This document shows, piece by piece, positions 7,639-18,456 of a stretch of DNA of 64,000 nucleotides. Position 1 is the first letter of the stretch. Each line of letters begins with the position of its first letter. Source of the stretch: a virus; IMG/VR virus record IMGVR_UViG_3300022602_000078, positions 1-64,000 of that record. One strand, written 5' to 3'. A program made the translations under genes and the position numbers. A model generated the notes under the pieces. That model was not told where the DNA came from. It ran no database searches and worked only from the letters and a program-made list of their open reading frames with translations.

Positions 7639-10455
7639 TTATAATCCTGTTGTGAATTGTATCCAGAAAGTATTTCCACCATCGTCGACATACTGTAGTT
7701 CTACGCCATAAGTAGTATTAATCCAGAAATCACCGACGTTGGGGTTATCTGGGGCATTGGTTGAAATTGTTATTTTGGGAGTATATAACAAATAATTTTG
7801 TTGAGGATTACCGTCTGAACTATATATACTTCCAGGAACATTTAATATATTAGTTCCAGTGGTAAAGTAACTACTTGTATTAGTAGAGGTAACCACATAT
7901 GATAGTGATGAATCTGCCGATAATTCAGTCCAAGTATTAGTTGTTATCGATAACGTCGGATAATAGATGTGATTAAATACTGTATTAATTAATACAGATG
8001 TCGAACTATTTGCTGAAAAACTAGGAATAACCCAAGTTGCTGTAGAACCATTACTTTGTAATACAGTGCCATTTGCACCAATACCAATAAAACTAGTAGT
8101 TCCAGTAGATGATTGATAAGGAATACTTCCAGTAATTCCATTTGCTAAATTAGTAGCTGTCGAAATAGTACCAATAATTTCATTAACAACCTTTATACCT
8201 CTATAGAATGTTGCCTCACTAGTAACTATTAAATTACCTGCGATTCCTACCCCACCCAATATCGATAATGCTCCTGTGGGTTCTAATGCATTAATTGCTC
8301 CGCCGCCAGCAAGAGCTCCATAAGTTAATCCTGGTCCACTACTACTATATGTAGTGCCATTATTAGTTAATGTAAATCTATAAGTAGAATTATCTGTAAA
8401 AGCAGTGCCACTAGTTTCAACATTCAATAATAATGATGTTTCAATACCTGTGATAGCAGAAATATTAGTGCTAGCGGATTGTGTTGCTGCCAATTCCACT
8501 GTCGGAGTAGTAAATGCTCCTGTATAAACAGCGACTCCTTTAGTGATACGTATATTACTTAAGTTGCCCGCAAAATATTGACTAAAATGTGTAGGACCGC
8601 GTGTTCCAATATCTAATAAACTGCTATCAGTTAAATTAACACCAGTTGCTATTTGGCCTTGATAAGTTCCATTATAATAAACAGTTACCGTTCCGACATT
8701 GGCGACTATTGCAACATGAGTCCATTGATTAGGATTAGGTTCAGAAATACTAGTTGTAGTATCCCCGTATAATAAAAATCCATTTATAAATCCTACATCG
8801 ATGGAAGTAGTTAAAGGTTGCTGACATAGTATAGGATAAACCGTTCCGATAGAATTACTAGTAGCATTACTCCAAAATTCTATAGTCCATGTGCTACCTA
8901 AAGCAAACGCACTGTTAGACGGAGCATATATCCATGAAGTAGTTCCATCAAATACTAAACTACCCACTACAGGATAACTAGCCGGAATATATGTCCCATA
9001 CCCCGTACCATCGACTGGTTGTGAAATTTTCCAATCGTAGTATAATCCAAATGTTGTAGAATCAATGTGGCTGGCAAAATAAATTTGATCATTTATTTGT
9101 GTCATTCCCTGCACACCAGTAATTATAATTTCTGTGCCTGTACTAATACCGTTGGGCAAAGTATGTTGTATAATAACTGGATTTGAATTCGATGCTGCAG
9201 TAATCGTTGATATAAAAGTAGTAGCAGTAGCCCAAGTTCCAAGTCCTGCTCCTAAATTACTTTGAATTTGTGTGTATCCGAGACCATCATAATATAATAA
9301 TGCTCCGATGTTGATTTGGTTATCAACCCCATCAACTAAATTATCGCCAGCAATACTAATATTTCCACTACCTTTAGTCATATTATTAGCAGTCTCATGA
9401 CCAATAAACAAATTATAAGATCCGGTAGTTAAATTAGTAGCCAGTCTATCTCCTAAAAAGAAATTCATTTGGCCATTAATTAAATTGATAGCAGCATCTG
9501 TTCCGATAGCAATATTATCATTATATGAAGTTTCTAATGCTATCTGCCCTGAATTTGTTTGATATGCAGATGCATCGATATTAGCACCACTAGACGGATA
9601 AGTTACGTTTACATCTCGAAATAATTGAATATGAGTATTATCAATTGGTTGGGCATAAAATCCTGCACCGTTTAGTGTAGCAATAGATGTATCGTTCATA
9701 ACAGTTGACGTGGCGCCAACAATAGTTACATATGTACCGGTGATTAATATATCAGAATTATAAGAACTAAATTCTAAGTATAAATTAGAACCAGAAGTAC
9801 TAATGCTTTGTATAAAATTTACAGGTATTGCATGTACTGTGCCGATATTTTTAAGAGCACTATCACCGATAGCAATAGTATTCGATAAATCAGTACCAGT
9901 AGATGCTGCATTATTTCCGACTGCTATTGTTTTTAATGCTGTACTAAGTCCATTCAAAGTATTATAACCAATAACAATACTATTTTCACCGTCGGTAGTA
10001 TTGTTAGTGGCTGTATTAAGTATACCTGTTATTGCAATATTATTATTTTGAAGATTATGATAAGAGCTTTGCCAGCCTTGACCAATAGTCAGACCATTAA
10101 CATGTATATCCTCGCCGGTATATAATGTTCCCCATGCTGCTATATCACCTTGAACAATCAATGCTCCAGTATTAGTATTTGTAGCAGTTGTTCCGCCTTG
10201 TACTAAAACAGAAGTAGTTCCTGTTCCAATTAATGTTAAAGTTTGATTAAGTACGTTACTATATAAAGTGCCAGAACTAAACTGTATATTGCCCAGAGAT
10301 GACGTGTAAGTAACAATAGATGCACTATTAGTAATCAGTGTATATCCTGTGCTTGTTGTGGGTGTAGGGCCTAATTGGTACTGTGTCTGTCCTAATGTAA
10401 TATATCCACTAGGTGAACTGGTATCTAACGCTGCCCCACTTATTAAACTTGGCAT
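7639..10455 (-). CDS. Tail adhesin with LamG/concanavalin-like domain (938 aa)
   Basis: Residues about 1-490 are Ser/Thr/Asn-rich with a GALIVQGDIAAWG-type block and several NNIAIG.DA/IAIGDSAL hexapeptide-like repeats, as in trimeric adhesins. Residues about 494-655 read as a LamG-like jelly roll: LVFDGTTSWIYAP, STWTIEFW, QWTHVAIV, VTVYYNGT, GNLSNIRITKGVAVYTG. This fold commonly binds carbohydrate. A GALSILGGVGIAGNL block and an IPYQSSTGTTSF segment follow, then a C-terminus with DNPNVGDFWINTTYGVELQYVDD. Together these suggest a receptor-binding protein with a glycan-binding head. The ligand is unknown. Confidence 0.8.
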   Translation of the reverse strand: MPSLISGAALDTSSPSGYITLGQTQYQLGPTPTTSTGYTLITNSASIVTYTSSLGNIQFSSGTLYSNVLNQTLTLIGTGTTSVLVQGGTTATNTNTGALIVQGDIAAWGTLYTGEDIHVNGLTIGQGWQSSYHNLQNNNIAITGILNTATNNTTDGENSIVIGYNTLNGLSTALKTIAVGNNAASTGTDLSNTIAIGDSALKNIGTVHAIPVNFIQSISTSGSNLYLEFSSYNSDILITGTYVTIVGATSTVMNDTSIATLNGAGFYAQPIDNTHIQLFRDVNVTYPSSGANIDASAYQTNSGQIALETSYNDNIAIGTDAAINLINGQMNFFLGDRLATNLTTGSYNLFIGHETANNMTKGSGNISIAGDNLVDGVDNQINIGALLYYDGLGYTQIQSNLGAGLGTWATATTFISTITAASNSNPVIIQHTLPNGISTGTEIIITGVQGMTQINDQIYFASHIDSTTFGLYYDWKISQPVDGTGYGTYIPASYPVVGSLVFDGTTSWIYAPSNSAFALGSTWTIEFWSNATSNSIGTVYPILCQQPLTTSIDVGFINGFLLYGDTTTSISEPNPNQWTHVAIVANVGTVTVYYNGTYQGQIATGVNLTDSSLLDIGTRGPTHFSQYFAGNLSNIRITKGVAVYTGAFTTPTVELAATQSASTNISAITGIETSLLLNVETSGTAFTDNSTYRFTLTNNGTTYSSSGPGLTYGALAGGGAINALEPTGALSILGGVGIAGNLIVTSEATFYRGIKVVNEIIGTISTATNLANGITGSIPYQSSTGTTSFIGIGANGTVLQSNGSTATWVIPSFSANSSTSVLINTVFNHIYYPTLSITTNTWTELSADSSLSYVVTSTNTSSYFTTGTNILNVPGSIYSSDGNPQQNYLLYTPKITISTNAPDNPNVGDFWINTTYGVELQYVDDGGNTFWIQFTTGL

Positions 10456-10467
10456 TACAATATCCTA

Positions 10468-10854
10468 TTATGAATTTGCTGTTTGCAGTATACTTAATAC
10501 TAACTGCAATGTTCCTGCAGAGTCGGCATATGCTTGAATTTGATCTAATTCTTCAACAATCAGTTTGCCGCCCAATGGTATACCTGCATCATTAGGAGGT
10601 ATTCCATAATTTAAAATTAATGTGCTAGTAGTTTGTCCAGCCTGTCCTCCATTACCCTGAGCATCTGCTAAAATTGGTTTATTTCTATAGTGAGAAAATG
10701 TCAAATAATGCGTTTGGTTGGATACATTTGCTATCTGTGCCATCAAAATAATTGATGTAACTCCGATAGGTGACGTGTACACAGATGTTGACGTATTATT
10801 TGTATTCAACAATGCTGTTTTGGTTAAAAATGTGTTTAACGGTAACTGTGCCAT
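10468..10854 (-). CDS. Small virion-associated protein of unknown function (128 aa)
   Basis: Not recognised as a named family. The protein is compact and probably all-beta (SVYTSPIGVTSIILMAQIANVS, HYLTFSHYRN, GGKLIVEELDQIQAYAD), with no signal peptide, membrane segment or catalytic motif. It lies between two large tail proteins with 12- and 15-base gaps, in the same orientation and probably the same transcript. It may be a small accessory tail or attachment protein. The composition (Thr, Asn, Leu, no Cys) matches its neighbours. Confidence 0.75.
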   Translation of the reverse strand: MAQLPLNTFLTKTALLNTNNTSTSVYTSPIGVTSIILMAQIANVSNQTHYLTFSHYRNKPILADAQGNGGQAGQTTSTLILNYGIPPNDAGIPLGGKLIVEELDQIQAYADSAGTLQLVLSILQTANS

Positions 10855-10869
10855 ATAAAAAAATTCCTA

Positions 10870-13800
10870 TTATGTTATTGCTAATATGAATGGTGTCGTA
10901 TAAGCATATAAGCTCTGTACAAAGGTTCTACCACTTAATACGCCAGTTGCCTGACTAATTACTAATCCTGTACCAATACGGAAATCACCGTTTTGATCAG
11001 TTGAAGTAAAGAATACCTTACCACTATTTAACTGAATTGTTTCCTGAGACTGTACAGGATCGGCAACTCCTCGTTGTGGTAATGCTCCATAGTTCGCTCC
11101 AGCACCTACATATTCAAATAAGTACCCAGACGCACTCAAATAACTACGTTGATAAAAGTTAACAATGCACCCGTCTGGGAATAATAATGGATTTCTTATT
11201 CCTTCGGTTATTGATACAATATGATAGGTGCCTGGTCTCGACCAATAACTTAACCCAGCGTATACGCTATTATAATTGCCACCTGTTTCTAAATCATATA
11301 TTATTTGTTGTAGTATTAATGAGACATCTCTTACGCATTTAGTAGCTTGCCCATCACTCATGGTGTATCCATCGTATACTGATGAATAATACTGCTGTAC
11401 AAATGCTACAGTTTCTGCCGTTAAGAAATCAAGATTGTCTTGAATTAACGATACTGCCGCACCCGATCCTGCAGGTATTGTTCCAGAAGTCTTAATTGAT
11501 CTTGGGGGAACTACAGATTCCGCTTCAGCAAGACTACCGGCATTAACAATATTAATTATATCTTCAAATCTTAAATCAATAAATGATTGTGATTCTATAC
11601 CCCCAACAATAAGTTGATTAAACACTTGGGTAGCAGTATTACCAGTAGTAACACTAACAGGTATATTAGAAATAATGTTATTTGTAACCAGTGATAAATG
11701 TTGAATTGATGCGATATGTGCAGCAATTTGACTAGTAGTTGGTCCTTGATAACTGCTAGTAGTAGCTGCTGATAAAATATTTGTGCCTGGTGCATATGGT
11801 TGCTGAATCGATGGTGAACTAGTATCTACAGTATAATATGCATTACCACAGAAATATAATGTAAAATAATTAGGATTATCTACAAATCCACCGCCATTGG
11901 TTAATGCTTGGTTTAGTGTAATACTATTAAAGTTTACATCAGTTACTACCGTTCCTGTAGCAGCATACCATTTTCCATAATTAGGATTAGGTACTCCATG
12001 AATTTCTACATACGAAAGACTTTGATCAGGTAATGCATTTCCATTGACATCCACATACTGTCCAAATTCATTATACAAATATTGATAAGCATCATATTGA
12101 TGACCGAATCGATCTTCGATATATACTGTATTACCGATATATACATCTGTAGTATCGATATTAGTAAGATTAATTGTTCCCGATATTAATGTACTAGTAC
12201 TGGGTTGAGCATTTAGAAATCCCGGAAATCCTTGATTATTTAAATATGGGGTATAAATTAATGAACTAGAGGACTTACTAGCAAACGATGGAATCGATAC
12301 CGGAGGAATAACCTCCATAACTAATCCAATGTGAGGTCTATTTCCTAAGTCTGGAACAAATATTTCAACTTGTCCTTGATTATTCGGCCAGTATCCTTGA
12401 GGATAATATTGATCTAATCCGGTAGGCCCTGGACTAAATGGGTAGGAACGATTAATAGGATTATAGACGGTTCCGCTAAATTGTCTTTTTCCATAACCTT
12501 TAGCAATTAATGCGTAATTACCAAAGTTACAGTTAGAGTTGGTGATCGATCCAATTCCGCCATTATCGGCCAATACTGCAATATTATTAAAAATAGTAAA
12601 CACCGATACTAACTGTGCATAACCATCATTAGTAATGTGAACGCCGATTCCGCCTTGTGTTAATTGCGTATATGCATCATAAACAAATGATTGAATCGGG
12701 CTAGTATCACTAATAACACTGCCGTCAACTAAACTACCTCCCATACCGCCAATTTGATCAATAAGTCTATCATCCCAGGTACTAGCACTACCAGTATATT
12801 GTAATGAATATGTTTCTACTTGCGAATCTTGTAATGGAAAAATCTCTGTATTACCGAAATACAATGTAGCATTAATTCCAAATCCTATAGTGGATGTACT
12901 TAATCCTATCAAATAAGTACCGGTCGATAGTTTTACTAATTCGGTAATGGTAGGAGCAATATTTACATCTGATCCATTGAGACCAGTTAATGCAAATAAT
13001 GCGCTACCGGCATATATTGGAGGTGCAACGCTTGGACCATTGGCAATAATACTGCTAATAATATTAAAATTTCTAGCCACTGCTTGTTGTGGCATATAAT
13101 TATTACCATATGCAAAAAATGTATTAATAACCTGTGTCGATATTGTGCCAGTAACTATTGCAACTGGTTCATTGGCAATAATTTGTGCTGCTATACTAGC
13201 AACATAATTAATTGCTGCAGTTGTGGTTGATATTTGATTAGCAACATAGTTATATGCTTGATTCCAATAACTTAATCCTGCTTGGATACTATTGCTATTT
13301 CCACCTAATAATATATCTTGGCTTACAGCGTCAACAATTAGTCCGGTATCTCGATAGCATAATGCCTGATCGTAATTGAAAGAATTTGCATTATATGTAT
13401 TATTAATCCAAGCAACAATTTCTGCTTGTATGAATGATTTATTTGTTGTAATAATATTATATGTAGCTAATGCGCTAGGGCTACTTAATTCTATTAAACT
13501 TACTGGACGTAATGGAGACGCCGCACTAGGTCCATTACTAATAATATTTGTAATAGTATTAATTGCTGTTACTAAGGTTGTTGCATCACCTGAAGAACCT
13601 GGTTGCATTCCTAATACTGGTGGTATTATTGTTTGATTCAATGTATATGTAGCAGTAAATGCCGAAAGAGTTTGATTTAATACTAATGCAGATGTTAACG
13701 TCTTTAAGAAATTAAATGCTGCTGCAGTAGGAGCAACTTCTTGTGGTATGATAGGATCTGTGCTATTGCTGGCATAATAACTTAATCCCGCCTGAATACT

Positions 13801-16800
13801 TTGACGATTACCACCATATAATAAATCAAATACAACACTATTAATAATAAATCCAACATCTCTAAAGCAGGTACTAGTATTATATGTAAAATCTGGATAA
13901 TTGGCGGATACATATCCTAGTACTTCTCCGGCCAAATAATTAGTATTTTTTAATAATAATTGAGCAGTAATTTGAGTACTAGCCAATGTACTAGAAGTTA
14001 TACCATTAGCTACAATTTGATCTGTCCAACCAGTAGTATTGCCGTTTAATATGGTTAATATGGTTCCAAATTCTTGTTCGAGTTTTGCAATTTCAACACC
14101 AGTGGCTCCACCGGTACTGGTAGTAATCTGGGTACCAGTTGTATACCTATAAACACCTACTAATGCATCTGTGGCAGTGGTAATATTTTGTACAACCTTA
14201 ATACTTAAACCTTGTAAGTAAGTAAATGCATCAATGGTAGGATCAATCTCTTCTGGGATATTTCCAAGATAACCATTTTGTGCATAATATTGTAAACCAG
14301 CAAAGTTTGATTGACTATATGTCGGTGTTGGGAACATCAGATCGATAACAATACTATCAACAATAACACCTACGTCTCTAGCACATTTAATTTGATTGTA
14401 TGGCAACGCCTTAGCTGGGTGACATAGGTTCCAATTAATATAATTAATAGTTTGTTCTTGAATGAATGTTCTATTAGCTTGTAGTAATATTTCTGCACTG
14501 ACATAAGCAGCATCTGGTCCAGTGCTAGTATAACTTTCTGGAGCAGACCCAGGACCTTTTTCAATAATATCAATGGTAATATTGAATAAATTCTGTATTG
14601 AAAGTTGAGCAACTTCACCACCAATTAGATTAGAATTTATAATCTGTGTACCTAATGGAATATTATCGGATGTTGCCAATGGTAATACCGTGCAGGTATT
14701 ATTAACAACTATTTTTTGACATAAATCATTTAGATAATAGATTGAAGAAACACATTGTGAAGTTAATCCAGGTATAACACTAGTTACGCCATTAAAATAA
14801 GCTAGACCACTTTCAACGGATTTTTGGTTTCCGCCAAAGGCCATGTCGTAAGACATATTCTCTATTAATATTCCAGCATCTCTATAGCATAACTGTCTAT
14901 TAAATGTTGCTGTAGTAGTTGCCAGTGTTTGCGAATATGCTGCTGCTTCTGCGGCTAAGAAGTTAATATTTTCAGTTAATAGATTATAAGAATCAATTAC
15001 ATATGTTGCTGTATTTTCTATTAATGATTGAGGAGTCTTTGGTCCGGCAACATCTGGCCCTTCATTAATGATTGATAAAATATAATCTATGCTATTTTGA
15101 ACTGCTGCTACCTGATATGAAGATCCGAAGGCAACTGTAGAAGTAGTTTGTTTAACTGCCGTTTGATAAACACTTGGCACTGGTTGGCCAGAAATAATAT
15201 AAGGCAAGTATCCATTAACAACATTTATAATTGCAGTACATTGAGGAATCTGATTTCCTAGAACAGTCGATGTGGTCAATGTTGTGTCTGTTACACTATA
15301 TCCATAGTAATAGGTTCCGCTCTTGATACTTTGAATATTACCGCCATGTAATAAATCAAAAGCCACACTTTCAATAATATATCCTGTATCTCTTAAACAA
15401 GTGGCCGTACTATACGCTGTAAAATGTAATGTATTAGTGATATAAGTTTGTACTTCGCCAGCTAATGTTGGGATAGCTGTTATTAATGCCTTATAATCTG
15501 CTATAGTTGTAGCATTAGTAGATGGTAATCCACCGTATATTATAGTATCTGTTACTCCAACTGTTCCGTGTTGAATTAAATTAGTAACTGTGGTAAACAA
15601 TTTAGAAACAGTAGTCTGATTCCCACCACTTACTAGCGGTACTGCTAATGATTTTAGATAATTTATAGCACTTATTGTAGCATTTGTTTCAGCTGTCTGT
15701 TGTACAGATCCAACATCTTGTTTCCAATATTGTAAACCGACGAATGTACTATCACTTTGACTAAAATATAATAAGTCATTAGCCACAGCATTAACAATTA
15801 AACCTATGTCTCTTTGAGTTTTTGATGAATCGGCATAATATGATGAGCTATTAAATGCAGCATCCAAATATGCTACCGTTTGTGATTGTAAAAATGGTTT
15901 ATTGGCTAACAATAATGTACGAGCATTAAAGAATCCTTGATTTTGTTGGCCGGCATTAATCGATTGTCCTATTTCAAGGCCAGGAGCATCTGTATAAACC
16001 CAAAGATCTCCGGTATCTAGTGTTGTAATAGCATCACCTAATATAGGCGAACTATCTACTACAGATAACCAGTCTGTGGAAGTTATTGAACCTTTAAGTG
16101 TCAGCGTTGAATATAAAGTATTAGTATAGTCTGTCGAGCTTGATGCAACAGTACCTACATTAATCCATCCATTGACAGGAAGATTGTTAAATTTTACAAT
16201 AATGCTACTTGTATTATATGCCCATGTTCCAGTACCTATTACCGATGGAACTTGAATAGTTTGATCAGGTACAAACATCGTACCATCTTTCAACCATGGA
16301 CCATTTTGATTAGTACAGTTTTGAATGTATGGCGAATGGAATAAATTAATAGTTGATCCGTTTACACTCGGCGGAAATGCAGTAGCATATGCGCCACGGT
16401 TATATCCTATTGCATATTGCCCGGGTAATAATCCACTTCGACCATTTAAGAAATTCATGTAATTGAGATAACATCCACTTTGTACATGGAACAAATCTTG
16501 TGTTTTATTAATTGGTTCGATAAATGTGGTACGAAGATCAGATCCTTTAACACTGGTATATGGTTTTAATAGAATAGGATTATTTTCATAATAGTGTCCA
16601 GGGGCTACAACAATTTGTGTACCTGATTGATAATATGGGCTATTGATAGCACCACTAATAGTACGACAAGCACGGCTAGCATCCATCGCGCGACCATCAT
16701 TGGTATCATCACCGTCCATAGTTACATATAATATGTTAGTAACTACTGGTGCAGTACCTAATGGTTCTTTACCTCGAACTCTTATTTCTCCGAATAAATC

Positions 16801-17817
16801 TACCATTCCGGCACCAACAGGGATAGTTGTTTCGGTGGCAGACAATCCTAAATAATTTGTATAGATGTTATCTAAAATTGCATCAGGTAAGATTGAATCC
16901 CCGTATATTGATCCGGCTATTGCTAAATTGTCTGTCGTTAATCTACCATTACCTTGGTTATCATAATTAGGATTATATGTTAAATGATTGGTTCCAGTAT
17001 CTCCATAAAATACTGCTGCAATACCGCCGCTAGTTGTAGCGTTTACAACTTTAACAAATGTTGGAAAATATTCTTCATTATTGTTAGCATCAACAACTAT
17101 TAATTGTTGTGCCTGAGTAGACGATGTGGCTTGTGCAATACGACCATATATCCACCCACCTACTGCTAGATCTTGTTCAATACCGACGCCACCCGCAAAA
17201 TATGCTGCTGCTGTTTTTCTTTCAGCTGTTGTACTAAAAATAGTTTGTGATGCATATCCTGATGCAAGTAAATCCCCGTCGACAGTTGCTATAATTCCGC
17301 TATTGGGCGGATATTGATATCCTGTTCCTCCATATTCTGGGTATGTTGCTCCGGTAGGATTAGCTAAACTAGCAACGTTTTGTACACTTTTATCTAAAAA
17401 ATTAGAACCATTACTGTTTAGTGTTAATACTCCGTCACTAGTCAATGAAAATACAGTATCGACTGTAAAAACATATCCTCCGGAATTTGATGGATCCAAT
17501 ATAGCAGCATTTGCAGTAGGAACTGTTGTGCCTACTGCAGTTCCGATGGTTAATGCTTGATGGGTCAGTACACCTCCCGAGGAACCACCAATAGACAATT
17601 GAGTTGGACTTAACACACCTCCATTAGCGAGCCCTACTTGCAATAACGAACTATTAATTGCTACTATGCCATCGGGCGTGGTACTTAGAGTTATATTTTT
17701 GTCAATAGCAACAAGTGGAGAACTATTTCCAACAGAAATGTTTACATTACTATTTGCTACAATAGCTTGATTTTCATTGGGTGTTACATTTCTTGTTCCG
17801 GAAATACGAGTCGTCAT
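10870..17817 (-). CDS. Giant tail protein with pectate-lyase-like region and ~170-aa repeats (2315 aa)
   Basis: The start ATG at 17817 has AAAGGAAC 8 bases upstream. Residues 1-340 hold GGVGIEQDLAVGGW-type and GGVLSP/QLSIGG blocks. Around 360-450 there is a parallel-beta-helix-like segment (YVTMDGDDTNDGR, ACRTISGAI, IVVAPGHYYENNP, SVKGSDLRTTFI), as in pectin-lyase-fold tailspikes. From about 665 a repeat of the form C.RD.G.I...V..DLL.GGN..SI.AGL.Y recurs with Cys/Thr-RD near residues 667, 808, 978, 1148, 1318 and 1490, and once more near 2163. The C-terminus carries VFFTSTDQNGDFRIG and ATGVLSGR, a motif seen in other T4-like structural proteins. A large fibre or spike is the best reading; enzymatic activity is not shown. 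Confidence 0.85.
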   Translation of the reverse strand: MTTRISGTRNVTPNENQAIVANSNVNISVGNSSPLVAIDKNITLSTTPDGIVAINSSLLQVGLANGGVLSPTQLSIGGSSGGVLTHQALTIGTAVGTTVPTANAAILDPSNSGGYVFTVDTVFSLTSDGVLTLNSNGSNFLDKSVQNVASLANPTGATYPEYGGTGYQYPPNSGIIATVDGDLLASGYASQTIFSTTAERKTAAAYFAGGVGIEQDLAVGGWIYGRIAQATSSTQAQQLIVVDANNNEEYFPTFVKVVNATTSGGIAAVFYGDTGTNHLTYNPNYDNQGNGRLTTDNLAIAGSIYGDSILPDAILDNIYTNYLGLSATETTIPVGAGMVDLFGEIRVRGKEPLGTAPVVTNILYVTMDGDDTNDGRAMDASRACRTISGAINSPYYQSGTQIVVAPGHYYENNPILLKPYTSVKGSDLRTTFIEPINKTQDLFHVQSGCYLNYMNFLNGRSGLLPGQYAIGYNRGAYATAFPPSVNGSTINLFHSPYIQNCTNQNGPWLKDGTMFVPDQTIQVPSVIGTGTWAYNTSSIIVKFNNLPVNGWINVGTVASSSTDYTNTLYSTLTLKGSITSTDWLSVVDSSPILGDAITTLDTGDLWVYTDAPGLEIGQSINAGQQNQGFFNARTLLLANKPFLQSQTVAYLDAAFNSSSYYADSSKTQRDIGLIVNAVANDLLYFSQSDSTFVGLQYWKQDVGSVQQTAETNATISAINYLKSLAVPLVSGGNQTTVSKLFTTVTNLIQHGTVGVTDTIIYGGLPSTNATTIADYKALITAIPTLAGEVQTYITNTLHFTAYSTATCLRDTGYIIESVAFDLLHGGNIQSIKSGTYYYGYSVTDTTLTTSTVLGNQIPQCTAIINVVNGYLPYIISGQPVPSVYQTAVKQTTSTVAFGSSYQVAAVQNSIDYILSIINEGPDVAGPKTPQSLIENTATYVIDSYNLLTENINFLAAEAAAYSQTLATTTATFNRQLCYRDAGILIENMSYDMAFGGNQKSVESGLAYFNGVTSVIPGLTSQCVSSIYYLNDLCQKIVVNNTCTVLPLATSDNIPLGTQIINSNLIGGEVAQLSIQNLFNITIDIIEKGPGSAPESYTSTGPDAAYVSAEILLQANRTFIQEQTINYINWNLCHPAKALPYNQIKCARDVGVIVDSIVIDLMFPTPTYSQSNFAGLQYYAQNGYLGNIPEEIDPTIDAFTYLQGLSIKVVQNITTATDALVGVYRYTTGTQITTSTGGATGVEIAKLEQEFGTILTILNGNTTGWTDQIVANGITSSTLASTQITAQLLLKNTNYLAGEVLGYVSANYPDFTYNTSTCFRDVGFIINSVVFDLLYGGNRQSIQAGLSYYASNSTDPIIPQEVAPTAAAFNFLKTLTSALVLNQTLSAFTATYTLNQTIIPPVLGMQPGSSGDATTLVTAINTITNIISNGPSAASPLRPVSLIELSSPSALATYNIITTNKSFIQAEIVAWINNTYNANSFNYDQALCYRDTGLIVDAVSQDILLGGNSNSIQAGLSYWNQAYNYVANQISTTTAAINYVASIAAQIIANEPVAIVTGTISTQVINTFFAYGNNYMPQQAVARNFNIISSIIANGPSVAPPIYAGSALFALTGLNGSDVNIAPTITELVKLSTGTYLIGLSTSTIGFGINATLYFGNTEIFPLQDSQVETYSLQYTGSASTWDDRLIDQIGGMGGSLVDGSVISDTSPIQSFVYDAYTQLTQGGIGVHITNDGYAQLVSVFTIFNNIAVLADNGGIGSITNSNCNFGNYALIAKGYGKRQFSGTVYNPINRSYPFSPGPTGLDQYYPQGYWPNNQGQVEIFVPDLGNRPHIGLVMEVIPPVSIPSFASKSSSSLIYTPYLNNQGFPGFLNAQPSTSTLISGTINLTNIDTTDVYIGNTVYIEDRFGHQYDAYQYLYNEFGQYVDVNGNALPDQSLSYVEIHGVPNPNYGKWYAATGTVVTDVNFNSITLNQALTNGGGFVDNPNYFTLYFCGNAYYTVDTSSPSIQQPYAPGTNILSAATTSSYQGPTTSQIAAHIASIQHLSLVTNNIISNIPVSVTTGNTATQVFNQLIVGGIESQSFIDLRFEDIINIVNAGSLAEAESVVPPRSIKTSGTIPAGSGAAVSLIQDNLDFLTAETVAFVQQYYSSVYDGYTMSDGQATKCVRDVSLILQQIIYDLETGGNYNSVYAGLSYWSRPGTYHIVSITEGIRNPLLFPDGCIVNFYQRSYLSASGYLFEYVGAGANYGALPQRGVADPVQSQETIQLNSGKVFFTSTDQNGDFRIGTGLVISQATGVLSGRTFVQSLYAYTTPFILAIT

Positions 17818-17834
17818 ATCTTGTTCCTTTAAAG

Positions 17835-17842
17835 TATTTATC
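17835..17842 (-). promoter_or_regulatory. Probable late promoter, GATAAATA
   Basis: Minus-strand GATAAATA followed by CTTTAAAGGAACAAGATATG. The motif is 17 bases upstream of the 2315-residue protein's start, so the message would have only about a dozen leader bases, mostly the ribosome binding site. Confidence 0.55.
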
Positions 17843-17845
17843 GGT

Positions 17846-18370
17846 TTAGCTTATTCGTATCTCTATAGCTTTGATTAATACAGGGTCATTATGGGGCCAT
17901 TCAGGATGCGCTTTAAATCTAATAATTACACCAAATGTAGGATCTTGTACATTTTCAATAGTTAAATTAGTAGTCCATAAATCGCTTGAACTTCCATAAA
18001 TTATTTGAGGTGCAATATCATATACTGCATGATTTTCGCCTATCGAATTACCCGATAGACATAAATTTATACTATCATCCATAGCTCTTCCGTATCTATT
18101 AGTAGTCAATTGTACTTCTATACCAGAAAGTGTTTTAGGTAGATTGATAAAATTAAATCCTGTGGCTTGTAAAAAGCATGTTTTATTTGTTAAATCAAGT
18201 TTAGGTGATCGAGCCTTATGATAAAGAGTTCCGATAGACTGTAATTCACCGTACACATTAGTTGTCAATTCTAAAAAATTATTAGTAGAATCCCAAGCAA
18301 TATCTACATTCTCACTGCCGGGTTCATAGTATTGCGAAATAATTGTTGGAACGGTCCAATTAGTAGTCAT
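17846..18370 (-). CDS. Virion structural protein of unknown function (174 aa)
   Basis: Not assigned to a named family. The sequence is beta-rich (NFLELTTNVYGELQSIG, GIEVQLTTNRYGRAMDD, FGVIIRFKAHPEWP), with no signal peptide or membrane segment. It could be a jelly-roll attachment domain that links a fibre to the particle; that is only inference. It stands between the decoration-like protein's terminator and the 2315-residue tail protein. A TATAAAAT/GTAAATAT stretch lies just upstream of its ATG and may be a weak late promoter. Confidence 0.75.
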   Translation of the reverse strand: MTTNWTVPTIISQYYEPGSENVDIAWDSTNNFLELTTNVYGELQSIGTLYHKARSPKLDLTNKTCFLQATGFNFINLPKTLSGIEVQLTTNRYGRAMDDSINLCLSGNSIGENHAVYDIAPQIIYGSSSDLWTTNLTIENVQDPTFGVIIRFKAHPEWPHNDPVLIKAIEIRIS

Positions 18371-18409
18371 ACCGATATTTACCTAATTTTATTTTATACC
18401 GAGTAAATG

Positions 18410-18433
18410 AAAAAAGGCTCCGAAGAGCCTTTT
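18410..18433 (-). terminator. Intrinsic terminator after the decoration-like gene
   Basis: On the minus strand, an AAAAGGCTC arm, a TTCG tetraloop and a GAGCCTTTTTT arm form a stable hairpin ending in a run of six T. It begins 23 bases after the stop of the 299-residue gene. The TTCG loop and U-run are classic for rho-independent termination. Confidence 0.9.
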
Positions 18434-18456
18434 CTCTATTAGCAGGTAATTGTAAA

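Noticed and set aside
10870-17817. Active pectate lyase or polysaccharide depolymerase
   Set aside because: Only a beta-helix-like segment is visible; no catalytic residues of a known lyase or hydrolase could be identified by eye.
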